DNA of 64,000 nt from Dactylosporangium sucinum. GTDB taxonomy: Bacteria; Actinomycetota; Actinomycetes; Mycobacteriales; Micromonosporaceae. The notes below the pieces were generated by a model. The model did no database searches and was not told the DNA's origin. It saw only the letters and a list, made by a program, of their open reading frames with translations. The translations under genes and the position numbers were made by a program. Below, piece after piece: positions 49,740-57,396 of the stretch (positions within the stretch are counted from its first letter, which is position 1; each line of letters opens with the position of its first letter). The stretch is from NCBI RefSeq assembly GCF_014647515.1, contig NZ_BMPI01000029.1:69228-133227 (forward strand). Reading direction: 5' to 3'.

Positions 49740-49898
49740 ATGCCCGAAGCGGTGCACGTGGTGGCTATGGTGCTGCTCTTCCTGCTCGCCCTCGTGGCGC
49801 TGCTGCTGCGCCGGGAGGCCGAGTTCTGGCTGTTCTTCGGGCTCACCGTGTTCGTGCAGCTCCTCGCCGAGCGGCGGCCCACCGGCCCGCCCGACTGA
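49740..49898 (+). CDS. 52-residue membrane protein
   Basis: ATG 49740 opens a frame with two hydrophobic stretches (VVAMVLLFLLALVALLL and WLFFGLTVFVQLL) separated by a short RREAEF loop and ending in a Pro-rich tail. The composition is that of a real small hairpin membrane protein. No strong ribosome binding site is seen. It is divergent from the TetR gene and might be its target. Confidence 0.45.
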   Translation: MPEAVHVVAMVLLFLLALVALLLRREAEFWLFFGLTVFVQLLAERRPTGPPD

Positions 49899-49904
49899 GG
49901 CCGG

Positions 49905-50591
49905 TCAGCAGGCGCCGGTCGTGCCCTTGGTGAAGTACTCGCCCTGCTTGGTGTTCGCGTTCGCCTGCCAGGTCTTGGCCAGCTCCGGCGGCATCGCGGT
50001 GCGCAGCCCGCCGAACACCTCGCCGTTCTTGCACATCATGATCTGGGCGACGCGGGCCGTCTTGGCGGCGTCGTTCAGCGTGAGGTCGAGCAGGGACGGG
50101 TCGCTGCGCTGGATGTCGCGGTAGGCGAGGTACTGCGCGTACGCGCCCAGGACGCTGTTCTGCATGACCTCGTCACCGCCGCCGTGCCCGACCGGCTGGC
50201 GGTACTGCTGCCAGGTGATGCCGGGGTTGAGGATGACCGTGACCTTGGCGTCGGCGCCGCTCGGCGGGCAGACGGTGGCCTTGACCTTGACGCCGCAGGC
50301 CGACCCCGAGGTGACCGCGACGTCCGGGTGGCGGTCGTCGTCGGGGGCGCCGACCGCGTGCCGTGCCGCGAGCGCGACGAGGTCGCGCATGACCTGCTCG
50401 ACCGAGTCGGCGTCGGTGATGGTGGGCAGCCGGTCCGGCGGCGCGGGCGCGGTGCTCCTGGCGGCCGTCGCGCCGGTCGCCGCGGCGCCGGCCGGAGCCG
50501 CCGGAGGCCCCGCCGGCGTGTCCGCGCCGCAGGCCGCCGCGCCGGCGACCGCGAGGATGGTGACGACGAGCAGGCGGACGAGCCGGGACAC
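49905..50591 (-). CDS. Secreted lipoprotein of unknown function
   Basis: This 228-residue protein has a signal peptide ending in the lipobox-like VAGAAAC. An Ala/Pro/Thr-rich linker follows, then a globular domain with four cysteines (GSACGVKVKATVCPP; MMCKNGEVFGG; C-terminal TTGAC). No catalytic motif is recognised. GTG 50591 has GGAGG 9 nt upstream and gives a good signal peptide; longer starts do not. Confidence 0.68.
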   Translation of the reverse strand: MSRLVRLLVVTILAVAGAAACGADTPAGPPAAPAGAAATGATAARSTAPAPPDRLPTITDADSVEQVMRDLVALAARHAVGAPDDDRHPDVAVTSGSACGVKVKATVCPPSGADAKVTVILNPGITWQQYRQPVGHGGGDEVMQNSVLGAYAQYLAYRDIQRSDPSLLDLTLNDAAKTARVAQIMMCKNGEVFGGLRTAMPPELAKTWQANANTKQGEYFTKGTTGAC

Positions 50592-50688
50592 GAGTGCGAA
50601 CCTCCGGTGGGCGGGCAACCCTCGCACGATAGGCAGCCCGCCGACCGGTGTGCTTCAGCCATGCGGCCCGTTGCGCCGGCTGATCGGC

Positions 50689-51828
50689 TCAGAGGCCGTA
50701 GGTCTTCCCGATGATCTCGCGCTGGATCTCGCTCGTGCCGCCGTACACCGTGGAGACGATGGTCGAGCGGACCAGGCGCTCCATGTCGTACTCGGTGGCG
50801 TAGCCGTAGCCACCCATCATCTGCATGCCGTCGAGCGCCACCCGGCGGGCGGTCTCGGTGGCCTTGAGCTTGACCATCGACGTCTCGCGGGGCAGCACCG
50901 TGCCGGGGTCGCGGTCGACGAGCTCGGCCGTGCGGTACACCAGCAGGCGCGTGCACTCGATCTCGGTGGCCAGGTCGGCCATCCGGTGCCGCAGCACCTG
51001 GAAGCTGCCGATCGGCCGGCCGAACTGGCGGCGCTGCTTGATGTAGCCGAGCACGTCGTCGAAGGCGCGCTGCGCGGTGCCGAGCATGACCGCCGCGAGG
51101 ATCAGCCGCTCGACGTTGAGCCCGGCCATGAGCTGCTTCCAGCCCTGGTCGACGGTGCCGACCACCGCGTCGGCCGGCAGGAGGCAGTCGGTGAAGTAGA
51201 GGTCGTTGACCTCCCGGCCGCCCATCGTGTCGATGCCGCTGATCCGCAGGCCGGGCGCGTCGGCCGGGACCTGGAACATGGTCATGCCGGCGTGCTCGCC
51301 GGGCGCGCCGGAGGTGCGGGCGACCAGCAGGATGCCGTCGGCCAGGTGCGCGTTGGAGCACCAGGTCTTCTGTCCGTTGATCACGAACCCGCCGTCGCGG
51401 GCCTCGGCCCGGCAGGCCAGGCTCGCCACGTCGGACCCGGCCTCCGGCTCGGACATGGCGATCGACTCGATCCGGCCGGCGGCGACCCCGCCGAGGACCG
51501 TCTTGCGCTGCTCGGGGGAGCCGAACCGCTCGTAGGCCCCGGCGACGATGATCGACGTCGTGAAGCCGCCGATCGGGGCCAGGCCGCGGGCCGTCGTCTC
51601 CAGGAACAGGCACGTGTCGACCATGCCGCCGCCGGCGCCGCCGTGCTCCTCGGGGATCGAGACGCCGAGCCAGCCGAGGTCGGCGAGCTTGCGGTAGAGC
51701 TCCGGGCTGTGCGCCTCGCGGCCGCCGTTGGTCAGCGCGTCGCGCTGCTGGCGGGTGCCGGCCTCGCGTCGGCAGAAGTCGGCGACGGCGGAGACGAATG
51801 CGCGTTGCTCGTCGGTGAGATCCAGCAT
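50689..51828 (-). CDS. Acyl-CoA dehydrogenase
   Basis: This 379-residue flavoenzyme is of the canonical type: LGVSIPEEHGGAGGG, FAD-binding IAMSEPEAGSDVASLACRAE and INGQKTWCSNAHLAD, the substrate-side RQFGRPIGSFQVLRHRMADL, and the C-terminal MMGGYGYATEYDMERLVRST followed by YGGTSEIQREIIGK. The usual catalytic 'YEGT' Glu is Gly here (VYGGTSE), as in actinobacterial FadE forms whose base lies elsewhere. It oxidises an acyl-CoA to the enoyl-CoA. It is divergent from an aldehyde dehydrogenase, sharing a GntR-type site. Confidence 0.9.
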   Translation of the reverse strand: MLDLTDEQRAFVSAVADFCRREAGTRQQRDALTNGGREAHSPELYRKLADLGWLGVSIPEEHGGAGGGMVDTCLFLETTARGLAPIGGFTTSIIVAGAYERFGSPEQRKTVLGGVAAGRIESIAMSEPEAGSDVASLACRAEARDGGFVINGQKTWCSNAHLADGILLVARTSGAPGEHAGMTMFQVPADAPGLRISGIDTMGGREVNDLYFTDCLLPADAVVGTVDQGWKQLMAGLNVERLILAAVMLGTAQRAFDDVLGYIKQRRQFGRPIGSFQVLRHRMADLATEIECTRLLVYRTAELVDRDPGTVLPRETSMVKLKATETARRVALDGMQMMGGYGYATEYDMERLVRSTIVSTVYGGTSEIQREIIGKTYGL

Positions 51829-51868
51829 GATGCCCACTCCTGCCTGGGGATTGACAGCGAACGTAGCA

Positions 51869-51882
51869 TATCAAATATCAAA
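51869..51882. promoter_or_regulatory. GntR operator candidate, copy 1 (TATCAAATATCAAA)
   Basis: The 14-mer TATCAAATATCAAA, a doubled ATCAAAT in an A+T-rich island, lies between the divergent acyl-CoA dehydrogenase and aldehyde dehydrogenase genes. An identical 14-mer lies in front of the GntR gene at 54106. A TTGACA at 51851 is a possible -35 element for the rightward gene. Confidence 0.65.
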
Positions 51883-51912
51883 TCTGCAGTGCTTGCCGCG
51901 AGGGGGTCCGCC

Positions 51913-53406
51913 ATGCCACCGGAGACCGCGAAGCCGACGGGGACGAGGGGTGCCGTCGGCACCGCGGTCCCGGCGGCACCCGACCACGCCGCACCGGAGG
52001 GCCCGGGTGCCGTCGCCGCCGCGGTGGCCGGGGCTCGCGTGGCCGCCGAGTGGTGGGCCGGGCTGGGCTTCGCCGGCCGCCGCCGGGCCCTGCTCGCCTG
52101 GAAGCGCACCCTCGCCGGCCGCATCGAGGAGCTGGCCGCGCAGATCCGCGCCGAGACCGGCAAGCCGCACGGCGACGCCGTCCTCGAGGTGATGCTCGCC
52201 GTCGAGCACCTCGACTGGGCCGCCAAGCACGCCCGGACCGTGCTGCGCCGCCGCCGGGTGCCGTCCGGCCTGCTCGCCGCGAACCAGGCGGCCAGCGTCG
52301 GCTACGAGCCGCTCGGCGTCATCGGCGTGATCGGCCCGTGGAACTACCCGGTGTACACGCCGCTCGGCTCGATCTCATACGCGCTGGCGGCCGGAAACGC
52401 CGTCGTCTTCAAGCCTAGCGAGCACACCCCCGGTGTCGGCCGCTGGCTGGCCGACCGGTGGGCCGAGGCGGTCCCTGGCCCGGCGGTGCTCCAGGCGGTC
52501 ACCGGCGGCGGCGAGACCGGCGCGGCGCTGTGCCGGGCCGGCGTCGACAAGCTCGCGTTCACCGGCTCGACGGCGACCGGCCGCAAGGTCATGGCCGCCT
52601 GCGCCGAGACGCTCACCCCGGTCGTGGTCGAGGCCGGCGGCAAGGACGCGCTCATCGTCGCCGCCGACGCGGACCTCGACGCGGCCGCGCGCGCCGCCGC
52701 CTTCGGCGGGTTCGGCAACGCCGGCCAGACCTGCGCCGGTGTCGAGCGGGTGTACGTCGAGCGGTCGGCCTACGAGCCGTTCCTGACCCGGCTGGGCGAG
52801 CTGGCGAAGGAGACCCGGCCCGGCGACGAGCCCGACGCGCGGTACGGCCCGATGACCACGCCGACCCAGGCGGCGGTCGTCGCCGCGCACATCGCGGACG
52901 CCATCGCCAAGGGCGGCCGGGCGGTCGTCGGCGGCCCGGCCTCGGTGCGCCCGCCCTACGTCGACCCGGTGGTGCTGGCCGAGGTGCCCGAGGACAGCCT
53001 GGCGGTGACCGAGGAGACGTTCGGCCCGACGCTGGTCGTGAACCCGGTCCGCGACCTGGACGAGGCGGTCGAGCGGGCCAACGCGTCACGCTACGGGCTG
53101 GCCGCCTCCGTCTTCACCGGCAGCGGACGCACGGCGGCCGTGCTCGCCGGCCGGCTGCGGGCCGGCGCCGTGTCGGTGAACGCGGTGCTGGGCTTCGCCG
53201 CCGTGCCGGCGCTGCCGTTCGGCGGGGTCGGCGACTCCGGGTTCGGCCGCATCCACGGTGCCGACGGGCTGCGCGAGTTCGCCCGGCCGAAGTCGGTGAC
53301 CCGGCAGCGCTTCGCCGCGCCGATCGACCTGCTGCGGCTCGACCGCCGCCCGGCCGCGCTGGAGCGCGCGTCCCGCCTGTTCAAACTGCGGCACGCCCGC
53401 GGATGA
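51913..53406 (+). CDS. Aldehyde dehydrogenase
   Basis: This 497-residue NAD(P)-dependent enzyme has Rossmann segment GVIGPWNYPVYTPLGSISYA, LAAGNAVVFKPSEHTPGVG, FTGSTATGRKVM, the catalytic Glu in VVVEAGGKDALIVAADAD, and the catalytic Cys in GFGNAGQTCAGVERVYVE. ETFGPTLVVNPV and LPFGGVGDSGFGRIHG close the family pattern. It would oxidise an aldehyde to an acid in the pathway controlled by the neighbouring GntR protein. Confidence 0.92.
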   Translation: MPPETAKPTGTRGAVGTAVPAAPDHAAPEGPGAVAAAVAGARVAAEWWAGLGFAGRRRALLAWKRTLAGRIEELAAQIRAETGKPHGDAVLEVMLAVEHLDWAAKHARTVLRRRRVPSGLLAANQAASVGYEPLGVIGVIGPWNYPVYTPLGSISYALAAGNAVVFKPSEHTPGVGRWLADRWAEAVPGPAVLQAVTGGGETGAALCRAGVDKLAFTGSTATGRKVMAACAETLTPVVVEAGGKDALIVAADADLDAAARAAAFGGFGNAGQTCAGVERVYVERSAYEPFLTRLGELAKETRPGDEPDARYGPMTTPTQAAVVAAHIADAIAKGGRAVVGGPASVRPPYVDPVVLAEVPEDSLAVTEETFGPTLVVNPVRDLDEAVERANASRYGLAASVFTGSGRTAAVLAGRLRAGAVSVNAVLGFAAVPALPFGGVGDSGFGRIHGADGLREFARPKSVTRQRFAAPIDLLRLDRRPAALERASRLFKLRHARG

Positions 53407-53414
53407 GGGGGACC

Positions 53415-54077
53415 TCAGGCCCAGATGCCGAGGTCGTCGAGGTGCTTGACGAGCCGGTCCGCCCCGTCGGTGAAGTGCCGCGCCATCGCCGCCTGCGCGG
53501 CGCCGGCGTCGTGCGCCGCCAGGGCGGCCAGCACCGCCTCGTGGTCGGTGAGCATCCCCTCGCGCCAGGCCGGGTCCGAGGCGAGGAAGCGAGCGGGTGT
53601 GTACCGCGTCGCCCAGTGCAGCAGCCACGACAGCTTGCGGGAGCCGGACACCCGGTTGCCCGCCCGGTGGAACTCGAACTCCAGCCGCTCCAGCTCGGCG
53701 ACGGCGACCCGCCGGGCCTGCGCGGCTCGCTGGATCGCCCGCTGCGCCTCGGTCAGCTCGGCCAGCTCGGCCGCCGTCACCCGCTGGGCGACCCGCGCGG
53801 CCAGCTCGCCGGCGATGTGCGCCTGCAGCTGGAAGACGTCGACGATGTCCTGGCGGGACAGCGGCGCCACGACGTAGCCCCGGCGCGGCTGCAGCTCGAC
53901 CATGTCGAAGCCGCGCAGCGTCAGCAGCGCCTCCCGCACCGGGGTGATGCTCACCCCGAGCTGGTCGGCGACGTCCTCCAGCCGGATCCGCTCGCCCGGG
54001 CGCAGGTCGCCCGACATGATCCGGTCCCGCAGGTGCGCGACCACCTCGTCGGACAGCTGCGGCCGCTCCACGGCCAT
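53415..54077 (-). CDS. GntR-family regulator with FCD ligand domain
   Basis: This 220-residue regulator has an N-terminal winged helix (LRDRIMSGDLRPGERIRLED then VADQLGVSITPVREALLTLR) and a C-terminal all-helical FCD domain (EFEFHRAGNRVSGS; DHEAVLAALAAHDAGAAQAA) with metal-site His residues. FCD regulators sense acids or acyl compounds. The shared 14-mer in both nearby divergent promoters identifies its probable regulon. Confidence 0.9.
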   Translation of the reverse strand: MAVERPQLSDEVVAHLRDRIMSGDLRPGERIRLEDVADQLGVSITPVREALLTLRGFDMVELQPRRGYVVAPLSRQDIVDVFQLQAHIAGELAARVAQRVTAAELAELTEAQRAIQRAAQARRVAVAELERLEFEFHRAGNRVSGSRKLSWLLHWATRYTPARFLASDPAWREGMLTDHEAVLAALAAHDAGAAQAAMARHFTDGADRLVKHLDDLGIWA

Positions 54078-54105
54078 GGTGCCTCCTCCCGAAAGCGGCC
54101 TACTG

Positions 54106-54119
54106 TATCAAATATCAAA
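54106..54119. promoter_or_regulatory. GntR operator candidate, copy 2 (TATCAAATATCAAA)
   Basis: This is an exact copy of the 14-mer at 51869-51882, placed between the GntR gene and the divergent CoA-transferase operon. A third partial match (TATC) follows directly. Confidence 0.65.
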
Positions 54120-54157
54120 CTATCGGGCGCTGGTTGTCGCTCGTGAGAGGAGATCGC

Positions 54158-55321
54158 ATGGCTGGCCCGCTGCACGGGCTCCGAGTGGTCGAGCTGGCCG
54201 GCATCGGGCCGGGCCCGTTCGCCGCGATGCTGCTCGCCGACCTCGGTGCGGACGTGGTCCGCGTCGACCGGGTCGGCGCCGCCTCGCCGATCGGTGCCGA
54301 CCCCGCCGGCGACCTGCTGAACCGGGGCAAACGCTCGATCGCCGTCGACCTCAAGCGGCCCGGCGGCGTCGAGACCGTGCTCGGCCTGGCCGGTCGCGCC
54401 CACGCGCTCATCGAGGGCTGGCGCCCCGGCGTCGCCGAGCGGCTCGGCGTCGGCCCGGACGCGGTCCTGGCCCGCAACCCCGCGCTCGTCTACGGCCGGA
54501 TGACCGGCTGGGGCCAGCAGGGCCCGCTCGCCACCACCGCCGGCCACGACGTCGACTACATCGCGCTCGCCGGGGCGCTCGACCCGATCGGGCCGGCCGG
54601 CGGCCCGCCGCAGATCCCGGTCAACCTCATCGGCGACTTCGGCGGCGGCTCGCTGTACCTGGTCGTCGGGCTCCTCGCCGCGCTGCGCGAGGCCGAGCTG
54701 ACCGGCCGCGGGCAGGTCGTGGACGCCGCGATCGTCGACGGCACCGCCCACCTCACCACGATGCTGCACGCCATGCGGGCGGACGGCCTGTGGCAGGACC
54801 GGCGGGGCGCCAACCTGCTCGACGGCGGCGCCCCGTTCTACGCCGTGTACGAGACGGCGGACGGCCTGCACATGGCGGTCGGCGCGCTCGAGCCGCAGTT
54901 CTTCGCCGAGCTGGTGCGCCGCCTCGACCTCGACGGCGACCCCGACCTGCCCGGCCAGCACGAGACGGGCCGCTGGCCCGAGCTGCGCCGGCGGTTCGCC
55001 GAGCGCTTCGCCACCCGCACCCGCGAGGAGTGGACGGCGCACTTCGACGGCGGCGACGCGTGCGTCACGCCGGTGCTCACCCCGGGCGAGGCCACGCGCG
55101 ACCCGCACCTCACCGCCCGGGGCACGTTCGTCGAGCGGCACGGCACGGTCCAGCCGGCGCCCGCGCCGCGCTTCTCGGCCACCCCGGCCGAGCTGAGCGG
55201 CCCGCCGCCGCTGCCCGGCCAGCACAGCCGCCAGGTCCTCGCCGACTGGGGCGTCGACGACGCCGACGCCCTGCTCGCCTCCGACGCGATCCACGATGCC
55301 ACCCCGATGGAGGTCCGCTGA
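54158..55321 (+). CDS. CaiB/BaiF family: alpha-methylacyl-CoA racemase-like
   Basis: This 387-residue family III CoA transferase/racemase has the N-terminal LRVVELAGIGPGPFAAMLLADLGADVVRV motif region (first 20 residues diagnostic), HDVDYIALAGAL with the catalytic His, NLIGDFGGGSLYLVVGLLAA with the catalytic Asp, and YAVYETADGLHMAVGALEPQ with the conserved Glu of the Amacr/Mcr subgroup. It probably interconverts 2-methylacyl-CoA epimers so that a stereospecific dehydrogenase can act. ATG 54158 has GAGAGGAG upstream; the stop overlaps the next ATG. Confidence 0.88.
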   Translation: MAGPLHGLRVVELAGIGPGPFAAMLLADLGADVVRVDRVGAASPIGADPAGDLLNRGKRSIAVDLKRPGGVETVLGLAGRAHALIEGWRPGVAERLGVGPDAVLARNPALVYGRMTGWGQQGPLATTAGHDVDYIALAGALDPIGPAGGPPQIPVNLIGDFGGGSLYLVVGLLAALREAELTGRGQVVDAAIVDGTAHLTTMLHAMRADGLWQDRRGANLLDGGAPFYAVYETADGLHMAVGALEPQFFAELVRRLDLDGDPDLPGQHETGRWPELRRRFAERFATRTREEWTAHFDGGDACVTPVLTPGEATRDPHLTARGTFVERHGTVQPAPAPRFSATPAELSGPPPLPGQHSRQVLADWGVDDADALLASDAIHDATPMEVR

Positions 55322-56346
55322 TGCGACTCGCCACCCACCTGCAGTACGCCGGAGATCCCCGGACCGCCGCGGAACAGGCCGCGGCCTGGGAGTCGGCCGG
55401 CCTCGACGCGATCTGGGTCGCGGAGGCCTACGGGTTCGACGCCCCGACCATCATGGGGTTCCTCGCGGCCCGCACCGAGCGCCTCGCGATCGGTTCGGCG
55501 ATCCTGCCGATCTACTCGCGCACGCCGGCGCTGCTCGCCCAGACCGCGGCCGGGCTCGACGCGCTGTCCGGCGGCCGGGCGATGCTCGGCCTTGGCGCCT
55601 CCGGCCCGCAGGTCGTCGAGGGCTGGCACGGCGTCCCCTACGACAAGCCGCTCGCCCGGACCCGCGAGATCATCGAGATCTGCCGGCAGGCCTGGCGCCG
55701 CGAGCCCCTCGTCCACGAGGGCACCTACCGGCTGCCGCTGCCGCCGGAGCGGGGCACCGGCCTCGGCAAGCCCCTGAAGCTGCTCACCCACCCGGTCCGC
55801 GACCGCATCCCGATCTACGTCGCCGCCCTCGGCGACCGCAACGTCGCGATGACCGCCGAGCTCGCCGAGGGATGGCTGCCCTTCCTGTACCTCCCCGAGC
55901 GCGCCGGGCAGGCCTGGGGCGACGGGCTGGCGGCCGGCTCGGCCAAGCGCGACCCGTCGCTCGGCCCCCTCGACATCGTGGCCGGCGGCCCGCTCGCGAT
56001 CGGCGACGACGTGACCCACCTGCGGGAGCTGGGCCGCCCGATGATCGCGCTCTACGTCGGCGGGATGGGCGCCCGCGGCCGCAACTTCTACCACGACGTC
56101 GTGACCCGCTACGGCTTCGGGGAGGCGGCCGACAAGATCCAGGACCTGTACCTGTCCGGGCAGAAGGAGGCCGCGGCCGCCGCCGTCCCGGACGAGCTGC
56201 TGGAGCTGTCGAGCCTCATCGGGCCGGAGGGCTACGTCAGGGACCGGATCGCCGCCTTCAAGGCGGCCGGGGTCACCACGCTCACCGTGACGCCGCTGCT
56301 GCCCGACCCGCAGCGGCAGCTCGCCGCGGTCAAGGCCATGCTGTGA
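55321..56346 (+). CDS. LLM-class F420-dependent oxidoreductase
   Basis: This 341-residue luciferase-like TIM-barrel protein has AAAWESAGLDAIWVAEAYGF, TERLAIGSAILPIYSRTPAL, GRAMLGLGASGPQVVEGWHG and the C-terminal YVRDRIAAFKAAGVTTLTVT. The F420-type assignment follows from the SAILPIYSRTP pattern. It is translationally coupled to the CaiB-type gene and the MpaB-like gene. Confidence 0.87.
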   Translation: MRLATHLQYAGDPRTAAEQAAAWESAGLDAIWVAEAYGFDAPTIMGFLAARTERLAIGSAILPIYSRTPALLAQTAAGLDALSGGRAMLGLGASGPQVVEGWHGVPYDKPLARTREIIEICRQAWRREPLVHEGTYRLPLPPERGTGLGKPLKLLTHPVRDRIPIYVAALGDRNVAMTAELAEGWLPFLYLPERAGQAWGDGLAAGSAKRDPSLGPLDIVAGGPLAIGDDVTHLRELGRPMIALYVGGMGARGRNFYHDVVTRYGFGEAADKIQDLYLSGQKEAAAAAVPDELLELSSLIGPEGYVRDRIAAFKAAGVTTLTVTPLLPDPQRQLAAVKAML

Positions 56347-57260
56347 CCCCTGGTCGCTGGACCCGTCGGATCCTGCAGCTCGACCCGGTACGTGACCACG
56401 CGGAGATCTACCGGATCTCGGCCGGCTACGAGTTCCCCTGGGACTACCAGCGGGCGCTCGAGCTGGCCCTCCTGCGCACGTACTGCGTGCCGAGCATCTC
56501 GGCGCTGCTGGACGCGACCGGCGAGTTCCGCGACCGCCCGCAGCGCCGCTACGACGACACGGCGCTGCTCATGGCCGAGCTGGCCGCGCACGGATACGAC
56601 TCCGGGCGCGGCCGCGAGGCCCTGCGGGTGATCAACCGGGCCCACGGCCGGTACGCGATCGCCGGCGACGACCTGCGGTACGTGCTGTCGACGTTCGTCT
56701 ACGATCCGATCGACTGGATCGAGCGGTACGGCTGGCGCGACCTCACCGACCACGAGCGGATCGCCGCCTTCGAGTTCTACCGGGCGGTCGGCCGGCGGAT
56801 GGGCATCCACGACGTGCCGGACGGGTTCGCCGAGTTCCGCCGGTTCAAACTCGACTACGAGGCCGCCACGTTCCGGTACTGCGAGACGAACCGCCGGATC
56901 GCGCAGCACACGATCGGCCTGTTCGCCGGCTGGTTCCCGGCCCCGCTGCGCCCGGCGGTCCGGCTGGGCGTGCGCGCCCTGCTCGACGCGCCGATGCGGG
57001 AGGCGTTCGGCCTGGACCCGGCGCCCGCCTGGGTGTCCGGCGCCGCCCGGCTCGGCCTGCGCGCCCGCGCCCGGGCGGTCCGCCTGCTGCCGCCGCGCCG
57101 GAGGAACAAGCTCGCCGTCGACCCGCGCAACCGCACGTACCCGGGCTACCCGGCGGGGTACCGCCCGTCCGACCTCGGCGCCCCGCCCCCACCGGCAGAC
57201 CTCGACCCGTCATGGCTGCGCCCGGCCCGCCCCGTGAGCGAGCCGGGCGCAAGCGCCTGA
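56343..57260 (+). CDS. MpaB/DUF2236-family oxygenase-like protein
   Basis: This 305-residue helical protein of the DUF2236 (MpaB/latex-clearing-protein-like) family has ALELALLRTYCVPSISALLD, a REALRVINRAHGRYAIAGDD region with the family's N-x-x-H motif, and VLSTFVYDPIDWIERYGWRD. Characterised relatives are heme proteins acting on hydrophobic substrates. It is the last gene of the GntR-linked rightward operon. GTG 56343 overlaps the upstream stop. Confidence 0.82.
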   Translation: MTPGRWTRRILQLDPVRDHAEIYRISAGYEFPWDYQRALELALLRTYCVPSISALLDATGEFRDRPQRRYDDTALLMAELAAHGYDSGRGREALRVINRAHGRYAIAGDDLRYVLSTFVYDPIDWIERYGWRDLTDHERIAAFEFYRAVGRRMGIHDVPDGFAEFRRFKLDYEAATFRYCETNRRIAQHTIGLFAGWFPAPLRPAVRLGVRALLDAPMREAFGLDPAPAWVSGAARLGLRARARAVRLLPPRRRNKLAVDPRNRTYPGYPAGYRPSDLGAPPPPADLDPSWLRPARPVSEPGASA

Positions 57261-57396
57261 GGCCTGCCTTCATGGCGGGGGCCGGAGCGAGGCGGAGTCC
57301 AGATCTCGTCTGGCGTCGACCCGCGCAGGTCCGGCTACGGAGATGACCATCATGGCGTCAGCCAGTGGGCATGGGACAGTTGGTCACGACGGTTCG

